From positions 1 through 50,751 of the forward strand of contig DEAE01000018.1 of the NCBI GenBank assembly GCA_002347025.1: a DNA stretch of 50,751 bases, in the 5' to 3' direction. Each line of letters begins with the position of its first letter. Positions within the stretch are counted from its first letter, which is position 1. Below are positions 17,508 to 25,591 of this stretch, piece after piece. The notes beneath the pieces are model-generated. The model was not told the origin of the DNA and searched no databases. It worked only from the letters and a program-made list of their open reading frames with translations. This DNA is from Acidobacteria bacterium UBA2990. GTDB taxonomy: Bacteria > Acidobacteriota > Vicinamibacteria > Vicinamibacterales > UBA8438. The position numbers and the translations under genes were made by a program.

Positions 17508-18146
17508 ATGTCATTGGCTCACCTTGGAAGGCTATTGATAGTCATCTTGGGCCTCAGTTCGCCTGTCGGAGCTCAGAACCGGTCTGAGCGTCAAATCATT
17601 GTCATAGTCGCTGATGAAGGGGATCCGAGGGTGGGCTATGTTCGCGATGCAATCATGTTCTGGAACCGGACGCTCGCTGATTTGGGCCTCAGTGTTAGGC
17701 TCAGTGAGGTAGAGCTGGCAGTAGCCCCACGAGGCCATCGTTCAATCGAAACTTTTGCTCGCTTCGTTTCTCAGAGAGGCGGGCGTGTTCCAAAGGGGGT
17801 TTCTGGACCGCAGCCTCCGCTGGAATTGAGGGAACTTGGCGGTGATGTTGTGATGTTATTGTCGGTCCAACCACTGCTCCCATTTGCTTGGCCGTTGGTG
17901 GGGTCCCCAGGTTATTTTGTTGCGATCCGGTCAGTGCAGGCAAGACGACCAAATGATAATGAAGTCCTGCGAAATGTCATTGCACATGAGCTGGGGCACA
18001 CCCTTGGTCTGATCCACAACCGTGGGGGGGCATCGTTAATGTGTGGACCTTGTTCGGCGTTAGCGGTGGGTTCAAGGCCTGACGGTTGGTTGTCTCTCAC
18101 CGACCGGGACCGCTCTCGATTGCGCCAGTTCCACTCGTCGAGATGA
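17508..18146 (+). CDS. Exported metzincin-type zinc metalloprotease
   Basis: A 212-residue secreted protein with a short signal peptide (cleavage near VGAQ). The catalytic motif is HELGHTLGLIH at about residues 160-170, the full HExxHxxGxxH zinc site of metzincins such as matrixins. A Met in SLMCGPC (about 178) can serve as the Met-turn. The Cys pair around it is unusual, and the protein is small and lacks an obvious propeptide cysteine switch. The N-terminal half contains a WNRTLADLG helix like the first helix of matrixin-like domains. Family members cleave proteins in the periplasm or outside the cell. Its last 50 bases overlap the end of the convergent DUF2231 gene. Confidence 0.8.
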   Translation: MSLAHLGRLLIVILGLSSPVGAQNRSERQIIVIVADEGDPRVGYVRDAIMFWNRTLADLGLSVRLSEVELAVAPRGHRSIETFARFVSQRGGRVPKGVSGPQPPLELRELGGDVVMLLSVQPLLPFAWPLVGSPGYFVAIRSVQARRPNDNEVLRNVIAHELGHTLGLIHNRGGASLMCGPCSALAVGSRPDGWLSLTDRDRSRLRQFHSSR

Positions 18147-18654
18147 GGGCGTCAGAAGGAATTTCCTTCTGCAGTGGCTCGGTGCAGAGAACCTTGGTAT
18201 TTGGTGCCGCGACTCCTACGCCATACACGTAGACAAGACGGCCGCCGAACTCTGCGGTGACAGCAAGTAATGTCAGTCCAGCAAGTCCCACAATACTTGA
18301 CACCATTGTGCTCAATCGAGTGAAGCCTGGTGCCCAAAGCTGACGTGCTAGCCGACAAAGTGTTGCTAGACTGAAATACCAAATGCACCCCAGCGCGAAG
18401 TTCCAATGCTGAGCTATGAGGGCATGTGCTAGGCCCGGTGTATAGACCTCCGAGGCTGCGGTTCGCCCTGTCAGATATGCGAGGATCAGCGTCATTGTGC
18501 CCAGAGTGTAGAGGGTGCTCGAAACCCAGACGATGGCAGAGCTTCTTCGTAACAGGGCAACCAGATCTGTAGAGACAGCCGTTACCAGCAACCCCAGTGG
18601 CAGATGAATAACGACTGCGTGGGGATTGGGAAACCAGTCTGCAAAGTCGTGCAT
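18097..18654 (-). CDS. DUF2231 membrane protein
   Basis: A 185-residue membrane protein with four predicted helices (about 15-34, 42-62, 80-105, 115-140). It begins with FPNPHAVVIHLPLGLL, matching the N-terminal H-x-x-x-x-H-x-P signature of DUF2231, a family of predicted transmembrane proteins of unknown function whose conserved His residues could bind haem. It starts 12 bases after the stop of the octaheme cytochrome gene on the same strand, so the two are almost certainly one operon. A role in passing electrons between the cytochrome and the membrane is an inference from that pairing. The 3' end overlaps the convergent metalloprotease by 50 bases, which gives the protein a polar, low-complexity tail. 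Confidence 0.75.
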   Translation of the reverse strand: MHDFADWFPNPHAVVIHLPLGLLVTAVSTDLVALLRRSSAIVWVSSTLYTLGTMTLILAYLTGRTAASEVYTPGLAHALIAQHWNFALGCIWYFSLATLCRLARQLWAPGFTRLSTMVSSIVGLAGLTLLAVTAEFGGRLVYVYGVGVAAPNTKVLCTEPLQKEIPSDALISTSGTGAIESGPGR

Positions 18655-18666
18655 AACTACTATTTG

Positions 18667-19938
18667 TTACTGTGCCACCCGCCAGGGTGAGAACTGCGGC
18701 CAGCCTTGTAGGGCATCACGGGCCCACGATGTCGTCTGATCATCGTGGCAGCTTGTGCAGGGGTTGGGGATACCGTAGCGTTCCGTTTGTGTAGGTGAGA
18801 TGAATTTAAAGGTGTGGCTGCGGACATTGATATCACCTACCGTTTGTGCGATCGGTGGCATATGACAGGCCACGCACAGACTTCCTTGGCTATTTTCGAG
18901 GTGCTGCGTGTGGTAACTCACTGAACCCCTTGGGCCAGCCTGTGACTGGGGACCGTGACAGTCGAGACAGACCTGATTCCCTGGTGCGCGCAGATCAGCC
19001 TCATGCTCTGTGCCATGCACGTCGTGGCAGCCGTAGCACGTAACTCCTTTTATATACATCTGGCTTTGTACATAGTCGTTGCCCTGCATGCGGTTCTTGT
19101 GGGCGGAACCTTCAGGCCAGTGTGTGAACGTTTCCTCACCTAGATGTGGTGCTTCGAGCTTCCAGTAATCGCTTAGCAGGTTTCCTGGTTCATAACCAAC
19201 AGGCCAGTCGTAGTAGACACCGGTGTCCGGGTGGGGCGTCTGCCGCGGTTTTCCTTGTGAATGACATTGGATGCAGATGTCATCAGCATGTACCGTATTG
19301 AGTCTAGCTGGGTTGACGATATTGGCGGGTGATGGGGCCTCGTTGTGTGTGCTTCCAGGCCCATGGCATTTCTCGCAGCCGACGTTCCACTCGGTTGGAG
19401 CTTTGGTGTAAATGTCGTAGTTTACCGAATGGCAGCCATCACACAACGGGCCGGTCGGCCGTTGCATTTGGTCCTCCGGGTAATGTTCGACCCACCAGTC
19501 AGTGCCTGGGCGTACGTAATAGCGTCGCCATTGGCGGTTTTGCACATCCCACTGTGCGGGAAACACAAAGTAGTCTTCTCCGACCTGGGTGTAATAACGC
19601 TGTTTCCATTTACTACCGTAAGTGAAAACAACGTCCTCGTGCGAGAAGGTCACCAGGGGATCGTTGATCTCAAAGTTCCCCAGGATCACATCCGGGTTTT
19701 GGCGTGGGTCTTGGAGCACCTTCGCCATAAGGGTCTGCTCCCACCGGGTGTAGATTTCACGGTGACATGTTTGGCACGAATCAGAGCCAGCGTATGTCGC
19801 CTGTCCCAATTCCGTCGGATCGTTTTGTGGCAGACAGGCGCTGGATAAAAAGCTGGTGATCAGTAGTCCGCTTAGAGAAAGGGTAGGTGTCTTTTTTCTG
19901 CGGGGGTCATGATACACACCAAGAACTCGAGTATTCAT
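18667..19938 (-). CDS. Octaheme c-type cytochrome, probable lipoprotein
   Basis: A 423-residue protein with eight CxxCH haem-binding motifs: CQTCH (Cys 55), CDGCH, CEKCH, CIQCH, CYGCH, CLDCH, CVACH and CTSCH. The spacing, including a 120-residue gap between haems 1 and 2, recalls cytochrome c554-like multihaem proteins. A hydrophobic stretch ends in LSSAC (Cys 35), a plausible lipobox, so the protein may be lipid-anchored to a membrane. Multihaem cytochromes of this group carry electrons in the periplasm or reduce small nitrogen or sulfur compounds. No catalytic signature such as a CxxCK haem is present, so I call it an electron carrier. ATG 19938 has no clear ribosome-binding site. It pairs with the DUF2231 membrane protein 12 bases downstream. 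Confidence 0.87.
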   Translation of the reverse strand: MNTRVLGVYHDPRRKKTPTLSLSGLLITSFLSSACLPQNDPTELGQATYAGSDSCQTCHREIYTRWEQTLMAKVLQDPRQNPDVILGNFEINDPLVTFSHEDVVFTYGSKWKQRYYTQVGEDYFVFPAQWDVQNRQWRRYYVRPGTDWWVEHYPEDQMQRPTGPLCDGCHSVNYDIYTKAPTEWNVGCEKCHGPGSTHNEAPSPANIVNPARLNTVHADDICIQCHSQGKPRQTPHPDTGVYYDWPVGYEPGNLLSDYWKLEAPHLGEETFTHWPEGSAHKNRMQGNDYVQSQMYIKGVTCYGCHDVHGTEHEADLRAPGNQVCLDCHGPQSQAGPRGSVSYHTQHLENSQGSLCVACHMPPIAQTVGDINVRSHTFKFISPTQTERYGIPNPCTSCHDDQTTSWARDALQGWPQFSPWRVAQ

Positions 19939-20177
19939 GGGCGATTGGTCTGATGATACCGTTAAATGCCATTATGCGGGCGTTATCTTGGAAGTGGTTC
20001 CACTGGCTCCACTGATGGCACCAAGGTGAGGCGAGATGGTGGTCGGAGGATGGTCTGGCTCCAATCGGTCGGCATATAGGGGCCCTGCGATTGAGGTACG
20101 ATGCTACGGTTAGTCAGGATGTCGTTGATGTTAGGGGTCTCTGGTATGGTGGCTCCACACGAAAAGGGAGTGTTGCC

Positions 20178-21509
20178 ATGATGAAGAATCGCACCCGCAG
20201 CTGGGCTGGCCGGCTACTGAACATCATGCTTGTGTTTGGTTTCCTGTGGATGGTGATGTCCGTGCTTCCGAGGGCGGCTGAAGAACTACCGACGGTGTCC
20301 CCCGAGTCTGTGGGTATGTCGTCCGAGCGGCTGCAGCGGGTTGATGACTATTTCCAGCGTTTTGTCGATGACGATCTTATAGCCGGTGCGGTGACGCTTG
20401 TGGCGCGTAGAGGTAAGGTCGTACATCACTCCTCCGTTGGGTGGAACTATCGGGAGGAAGGCCTTCCGATGACAACCGACACGATTTTTACCCTGATGTC
20501 GATGACAAAGCCCATCGTGTCGACGGCGCTGATGATGTTATTTGAAGAAGGATATTTCAGGCTGGATGATCCAATAGCAGACTGGATTCCTGAGTATGGG
20601 GACCATTTGGTGTTCGAGCGAGATGGACCCAGGCAACGTCGAGTGTTGGAAGCGAGGCCGGTCACAATAAGGCATGTACTGACCCATACTTCAGGCCTGA
20701 CGTTGAATCCGACTGGTGCCGGGCTTTCTGAGGGCGACTACCGGTATGTTACCAATGATGGCGAACCGTTTACCACGATAGGGGAGCGAGTGGTTCGGGC
20801 GGCTAGGATTCCAGGTGCGTTTCACCCCGGCGATCACTGGCAATATGGGTCATCGACCGATTTTGTAGCAGTGTTGGTCGAAAAAATCTCTGGTATCCCT
20901 ATCGATCAATTCTTGCACGAACGAATCTTTGAGCCGCTTGGCATGGCAGACACCTTCTATAACGTACCTCGAGGCAAGGTCGACCGGGTGGCTGCGGTCT
21001 ATCGGCCGACTGAAGCTGGAGGCTCTGAGCTAATGCGTGCACCAGGTTTCCGGGAACCGACCAACTACTTCCCGGGGGTAGCCGGTTTGAATGGGACGGC
21101 CGCCGATTACTTTCGCTTTGCCCAAATGATTGCGAATGGTGGTGAGCTTGATGGAGTCCGGTTACTGGGGCGAATGACCGTTGACCTGATGATCAGCAAC
21201 CACACAGCGGACAAGAACATCTATGTCCGTGGGCCGGGCTACGGGTTTGGCCTGGGATTCGGCGTCCTGGCTGACCCGACGCTGTCTTTTGATGCGCTCT
21301 CGACGGGTAGCTACGGCTGGGGCGGTGCCTACGGTACGCTCTACTGGGCTGACCCGGTTGAAGATTTGATTGGCCTTATGTTCATTCAATTGCCCGGTCA
21401 CGGTCCTCTGAATATTCGGCAGCGCTTCACCAACGTTGTGACCCAGGCTGTTGTGGATAGCTGGGCTGACCAGCGGCCGATTATTCGTGGCTTCAGGTTG
21501 GCAAGGTGA
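20178..21509 (+). CDS. Serine hydrolase of the beta-lactamase/esterase family VIII fold
   Basis: A 443-residue protein. The start at ATG 20178 is supported by AGGGAG 7 bases upstream; the frame runs back to 20091 but without such a site. A signal peptide or membrane anchor spans residues 14-33. The S-x-x-K catalytic pair is SMTK (Ser about 108), and the second motif is YGSS rather than the Y-x-N of true class C beta-lactamases. That pattern points to a family VIII carboxylesterase or a related periplasmic hydrolase rather than antibiotic resistance. The conserved HTSGL and GLGF segments are present. It is a more distant paralogue of the tandem pair at 42391-45061. Confidence 0.85.
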   Translation: MMKNRTRSWAGRLLNIMLVFGFLWMVMSVLPRAAEELPTVSPESVGMSSERLQRVDDYFQRFVDDDLIAGAVTLVARRGKVVHHSSVGWNYREEGLPMTTDTIFTLMSMTKPIVSTALMMLFEEGYFRLDDPIADWIPEYGDHLVFERDGPRQRRVLEARPVTIRHVLTHTSGLTLNPTGAGLSEGDYRYVTNDGEPFTTIGERVVRAARIPGAFHPGDHWQYGSSTDFVAVLVEKISGIPIDQFLHERIFEPLGMADTFYNVPRGKVDRVAAVYRPTEAGGSELMRAPGFREPTNYFPGVAGLNGTAADYFRFAQMIANGGELDGVRLLGRMTVDLMISNHTADKNIYVRGPGYGFGLGFGVLADPTLSFDALSTGSYGWGGAYGTLYWADPVEDLIGLMFIQLPGHGPLNIRQRFTNVVTQAVVDSWADQRPIIRGFRLAR

Positions 21510-22047
21510 CCAGGGGGGTGTGCTGCTGGTCGTCTAATAGACTGATTTGGGTGGGTTTAGGGTGGTTGAAGTAGAGGTTGAGTTGTGCACGGAGCCACAC
21601 GATGTAGCGGCGATTGTGCTGTCGTTCGGTGACGGCCAGCTGGCATAACCTGCGGACAGCGTGGGCGTGTCTATGCCAAGCCCGCCCGTCACAATTCACT
21701 GTGAGATAGCAAGGTTTTTCGTCAAGAAATAATGGATGGCGGGCGAGAGTCCAGATGTCGCACTGTACTTCACCGCTTGGAATCAGTCCTAGGCCTGGTG
21801 TTTGTACTAGATGGGTGAGTTCGTGCCCAATGGTGAAGTGGGTGACCGGCTTGTGCCGGTGCAACTTTAGTCGGATCAGCCGCTCCTGCGGGTAGGCAAG
21901 GCCGTCAAGGCCACGGGCGTTAGTGACCCCGACGGTCACGGGGCTGTCGGCCAGTTCTGGAAACAGCGCCACTGATCGTTTTAGGCGAACAATTAGCTCT
22001 GGTGTTGCCACTGCGCCCATTGCCCTTGTAAGTACGAATCCAGCCAT
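21493..22047 (-). CDS. Small zinc-metallopeptidase-like protein
   Basis: A 184-residue cytoplasmic protein with HELTH at about residues 75-79, a canonical HExxH zinc site. It is followed 14 residues later by G-E-V-Q-C-D-I-W-T-L-A-R-H, in which Glu 93 could be the third ligand. A basic His-rich segment lies at about 113-150, after the motif. The arrangement is reminiscent of SprT/WLM-type minimal metallopeptidases, but I cannot place it in a named family. Its 3' end overlaps the end of the convergent serine hydrolase by 17 bases. Weak GGTGA precedes ATG 22047. Confidence 0.6.
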   Translation of the reverse strand: MAGFVLTRAMGAVATPELIVRLKRSVALFPELADSPVTVGVTNARGLDGLAYPQERLIRLKLHRHKPVTHFTIGHELTHLVQTPGLGLIPSGEVQCDIWTLARHPLFLDEKPCYLTVNCDGRAWHRHAHAVRRLCQLAVTERQHNRRYIVWLRAQLNLYFNHPKPTQISLLDDQQHTPLVTLPT

Positions 22048-22292
22048 CAGTTCACCATACCAGTAATGGCAACGTAACGATCAGAAGCCAAGGTTGGTTT
22101 AGAAGTTTTCCTCTCGGTCAACACAGTGCCTAGTCTTTCTCACGGCAGCAGAATCTGGTAACCCGGCTTTGCTAAGGTTTTACATTGATGTCGCACCGGG
22201 CTGCATTCATGCTAGATCTAAATTAGAGTTAAATAAACGACTCTTCTCTGGGCGATTCGTTTTGGAGTTGATGTGGAGCCGGACAGACCATC

Positions 22293-25200
22293 ATGAATGC
22301 ATGTATTGATTGGTTCGCACGAAATCCTGTGGCTGCAAATTTGCTGATGGCATTTCTGGTTGTTAGCGGGTTGTTTGCTAGTACCACTGTGAAACAGGAA
22401 GTGTGGCCAGAGTTTTCACTCGACCAAGTCAGCATCGAGGTGCCATATCTCGGCGCAGCTCCAGAGGAAGTTGAAACTGCAGTTGCTATTCGCATCGAGG
22501 AGGCGATCCAGGGAATCGACGGAATAGAGAAGATCACATCGAGGTCGTATGAGGGTGTAGGTAGCATTTCAGTCGAGCTCGACTTAGGTGCAGACCCGCG
22601 TAAGGTGGTCGACGATATCAAGACCAATGTCGATGCGATTACCACGTTTCCCGAAGAAGCTGAAAAGCCCGTTATTCGTGAGTTAACGACACGTCAGCAG
22701 GTTATCGATGTCGCAATTTCTGGGACTACCGATGAGTTCACTCTCAAGCGGGTGGCCGAGCGTGTTCGTGATGAGTTGTCGGCCTTACCAGAAATCACAC
22801 AGGTCGAAATCGTCGGAGCGCCTCCCTACGAGATCGCTATAGAGGTGTCTGAAGTGGCTCTGCGACGTCATGGGCTGCAGTTTGACGATGTCGCTGAGGC
22901 AGTGAGGCGTTCGTCGCTTGATTTGCCAGGAGGCTCTGTTCGGGCCGAGAGCGGCGAGATTTTATTACGGACAATCGGGCAGGTCTACAGGGGGCATGAG
23001 TATGAAGAGCTGACAGTTCTCACGAGATCAGATGGGACACGATTAAAGCTGTCAGATGTAGCGACCGTGGTCGATGGTTTCGCTGAGACGGATGAGTCGG
23101 CCAGGTTCGATATGGCTCCAGCGGTCCTAGTGTCGGTGTTCCGTACCGGCGATCAGAATGCTGTTGAGCTTGCTTCCGCTGTGCATGAGTATGTGGCGGA
23201 AACCCAAGTTCGTCTTCCTGATGGAATCAAACTGACGGCTTGGCAAGATCAGGCAAGGATGCTTGACAGTCGTTTGACACTGTTAATCGAGAGTGGTCTG
23301 ACTGGTTTTGTTTTGGTGTTTGTATCGTTGGCGCTGTTTCTGGATCTCCGCCTTGCGTTCTGGACAAGTTTGGGTATTCCGATATCTTTCTTGGCTGCCA
23401 TATGGTTGATGCCGACCCTCGATGTATCGATCAATGTGCTCTCATTGTTCGCGTTCATTCTGGTGCTGGGTATCGTTGTTGATGACGCGATCGTAGTTGG
23501 TGAGAACATTCACCGCCATCAAGAGCAGCATGGCCAGGGCTTAAAGGGAGCGATTAGTGGTGCTAAAGAAATCTCAACTCCGATTATCTTCGCTGTGCTG
23601 ACCAGTGTTGCGGCGTTTTTGCCAATGATGTTTGTGCCAGGTTCATCGGGCAAGATTTTCGCCGTGTTCCCGCTGATTGTTATTCCGTGCCTGCTGTTTT
23701 CACTCGTCGAGTCGCTCGTTATTCTGCCGGCACATCTCTCGCATCTCCCTCGCTATCATGCCCGAGGCCCGTGGCGGCGGTTTCAGGGCCTTTTCATAGG
23801 GAGCTTGGCTTGGGTGATTGTTCGGGTGTACCAGCCATTTCTGGACGTTGCAGTTCGATGGCGCTATCTCACGGCGTCAGCTGGTTTAGCAGTCCTCATC
23901 TTGACGGTAGGAATGATTGTTGGAGGGCATACCAATTTTGTGTTCTTTCCCTCGATCGAAGCCGATTTTATGTCGGCGTCGCTAACCATGCCTCAAGGGT
24001 CAACCGTCGAGGCGACATCCCAAGCAATCAGCCGGCTTGAGTCTGGTGCCGAGAGACTTCGCAGCGAACTGCAAGCTGAAATTGGTCTAGATGTATTTGA
24101 GCATTCGTTTGCTGTAGTAGGGAGCGCGTCGATGTCGGGTGGGCGTGGACCAATGGGAAGTGCCTCATCACAGGCGAGTGCAAATGTCGGAGAGGTGATG
24201 GTTGAGCTCATTCCGTCTGATGAACGCCCACTCACCAGTGAGGCTCTCGGTAATCGATGGCGGGACCTAGCCGGATCGATTCCAGAGGCGGTGGATGTTA
24301 GCTTTAACGCGACGATTATGAGCGCTGGCGAAGATATCAACGTGCAGCTCATGGGTCAGGATGTTGACACGCTACGCGAGGCAGCTGCTGTCATCAGGTT
24401 GCGGCTCTCGGAGTTTCCCGGTGTCTATGAGATCAGTGACTCCTTCCGCAGTGGAAAGCGGGAGCTGCGTTTCGGGATCAAGCCAGCGGCCGAAACCTTG
24501 GGGCTTACTCTTCAAGAGTTGGGTCGGCAAGTGCGGCAGGGCTTCTATGGCGAGGAGGCTCAGCGCATTCAAAGGGGACGAGATGATATTCGGGTGATGG
24601 TGAGGTATCCGGAGTCGGAACGGCGGTCCCTTGGCGACCTCCAAGACATGCGTATCCGAATTGCTGGAGGAGAAGTACCGTTCAGAGACGTAGCGACAGT
24701 TGAGGAAGGTCGCGGTTTTTCGTCCATCACGCGAGTCGACCGAAATCGTGTGGTTAACGTGACCGCTGAAGTCGATGCCTCGGTAGCGTCAAGTGATGTT
24801 GTGATCTCAGCGCTGAGGCAAACGGTTCTGCCAAATGTGCTGGCTGCCTATCCGGGTGTGTTGTATTCGTTTGAGGGAGTGCAGTCTGAGCAGGCGGATT
24901 CGCTCGGTGGCCTGTTTCGTGGGTTTGGGGTAGCGCTACTCTTGATCTTTGGATTGCTAGCGGTTCCTTTACGGTCCTATATCCAGCCGCTGATCATCAT
25001 GAGTGCGATACCGTTCGGTTTGGTAGGTGCAATTTGGGGACATGTCATCATGGGGTTGGATGTGACCTTGTTCTCTATGTTTGGTTTGGTAGCACTCACT
25101 GGTGTAGTCGTTAATGACAGTCTCGTAATGGTCGATTTCATCAATCGGCGGCAACAACAGGCCGTGGATATGGAATCGGCAGTCCGGGAAGCTGGTGTTG

Positions 25201-25478
25201 CACGCTTCCGTCCGATTCTGCTCACCTCGGTGACGACATTCGTTGGTTTGGCCCCGCTTATGCTCAATAAGAGCCTTGAAGCGGCCTTTCTCGTGCCAAT
25301 GGCCGTGTCGCTGGCTTTTGGGGTGTTGTTTGCCACAGTCATCACGTTGGGGCTTGTCCCGGTGGTGTACCTGATTCTGGACGATATGGTTCGGGGTTTC
25401 CGCCGGATAGCGGCTGGCCGGTCTAATCCGGTCTCAGAGGAATTGTCGTCACCAAGTTTCAATTCACTTCATAACTAG
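22293..25478 (+). CDS. RND-family efflux permease
   Basis: A 1061-residue inner-membrane protein of the AcrB/HAE-1 superfamily, close to the family's usual 1030-1060 residues. The first helix is followed by a PEFSLDQVSIEVPYLGAAPE porter segment. Two sets of membrane helices are separated by periplasmic loops. VVDDAIVVGENIHRH (about residue 399) carries the paired Asp residues of the proton relay in helix 4, and the second half has the matching GVVVNDSLVMVDFI segment. It should export hydrophobic compounds using the proton gradient. Pumps of this type normally need a membrane-fusion protein and an outer-membrane channel; neither gene is adjacent here. The start is weakly supported (GGAG about 13 bases before). 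Confidence 0.92.
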   Translation: MNACIDWFARNPVAANLLMAFLVVSGLFASTTVKQEVWPEFSLDQVSIEVPYLGAAPEEVETAVAIRIEEAIQGIDGIEKITSRSYEGVGSISVELDLGADPRKVVDDIKTNVDAITTFPEEAEKPVIRELTTRQQVIDVAISGTTDEFTLKRVAERVRDELSALPEITQVEIVGAPPYEIAIEVSEVALRRHGLQFDDVAEAVRRSSLDLPGGSVRAESGEILLRTIGQVYRGHEYEELTVLTRSDGTRLKLSDVATVVDGFAETDESARFDMAPAVLVSVFRTGDQNAVELASAVHEYVAETQVRLPDGIKLTAWQDQARMLDSRLTLLIESGLTGFVLVFVSLALFLDLRLAFWTSLGIPISFLAAIWLMPTLDVSINVLSLFAFILVLGIVVDDAIVVGENIHRHQEQHGQGLKGAISGAKEISTPIIFAVLTSVAAFLPMMFVPGSSGKIFAVFPLIVIPCLLFSLVESLVILPAHLSHLPRYHARGPWRRFQGLFIGSLAWVIVRVYQPFLDVAVRWRYLTASAGLAVLILTVGMIVGGHTNFVFFPSIEADFMSASLTMPQGSTVEATSQAISRLESGAERLRSELQAEIGLDVFEHSFAVVGSASMSGGRGPMGSASSQASANVGEVMVELIPSDERPLTSEALGNRWRDLAGSIPEAVDVSFNATIMSAGEDINVQLMGQDVDTLREAAAVIRLRLSEFPGVYEISDSFRSGKRELRFGIKPAAETLGLTLQELGRQVRQGFYGEEAQRIQRGRDDIRVMVRYPESERRSLGDLQDMRIRIAGGEVPFRDVATVEEGRGFSSITRVDRNRVVNVTAEVDASVASSDVVISALRQTVLPNVLAAYPGVLYSFEGVQSEQADSLGGLFRGFGVALLLIFGLLAVPLRSYIQPLIIMSAIPFGLVGAIWGHVIMGLDVTLFSMFGLVALTGVVVNDSLVMVDFINRRQQQAVDMESAVREAGVARFRPILLTSVTTFVGLAPLMLNKSLEAAFLVPMAVSLAFGVLFATVITLGLVPVVYLILDDMVRGFRRIAAGRSNPVSEELSSPSFNSLHN

Positions 25479-25591
25479 AAGTGCCAGAGCGACTTGACTT
25501 CGTTAGATCGAATAAGGATCGAATGAGTTATTGGTACCGGAGCCGGGAGTTTTGGTAGCCCGCTCTTGCCGAGGTTATCGCTTCCAAAGGA

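Noticed and set aside
19345..19848. Plus-strand 167-codon frame
   Set aside because: Antisense to the octaheme cytochrome, whose eight haem motifs leave no doubt about the coding strand.
20178..21509. Antibiotic-resistance beta-lactamase
   Set aside because: The Y-x-N motif is altered and the pattern fits family VIII esterases; the same applies to the tandem copies at 42391-45061.
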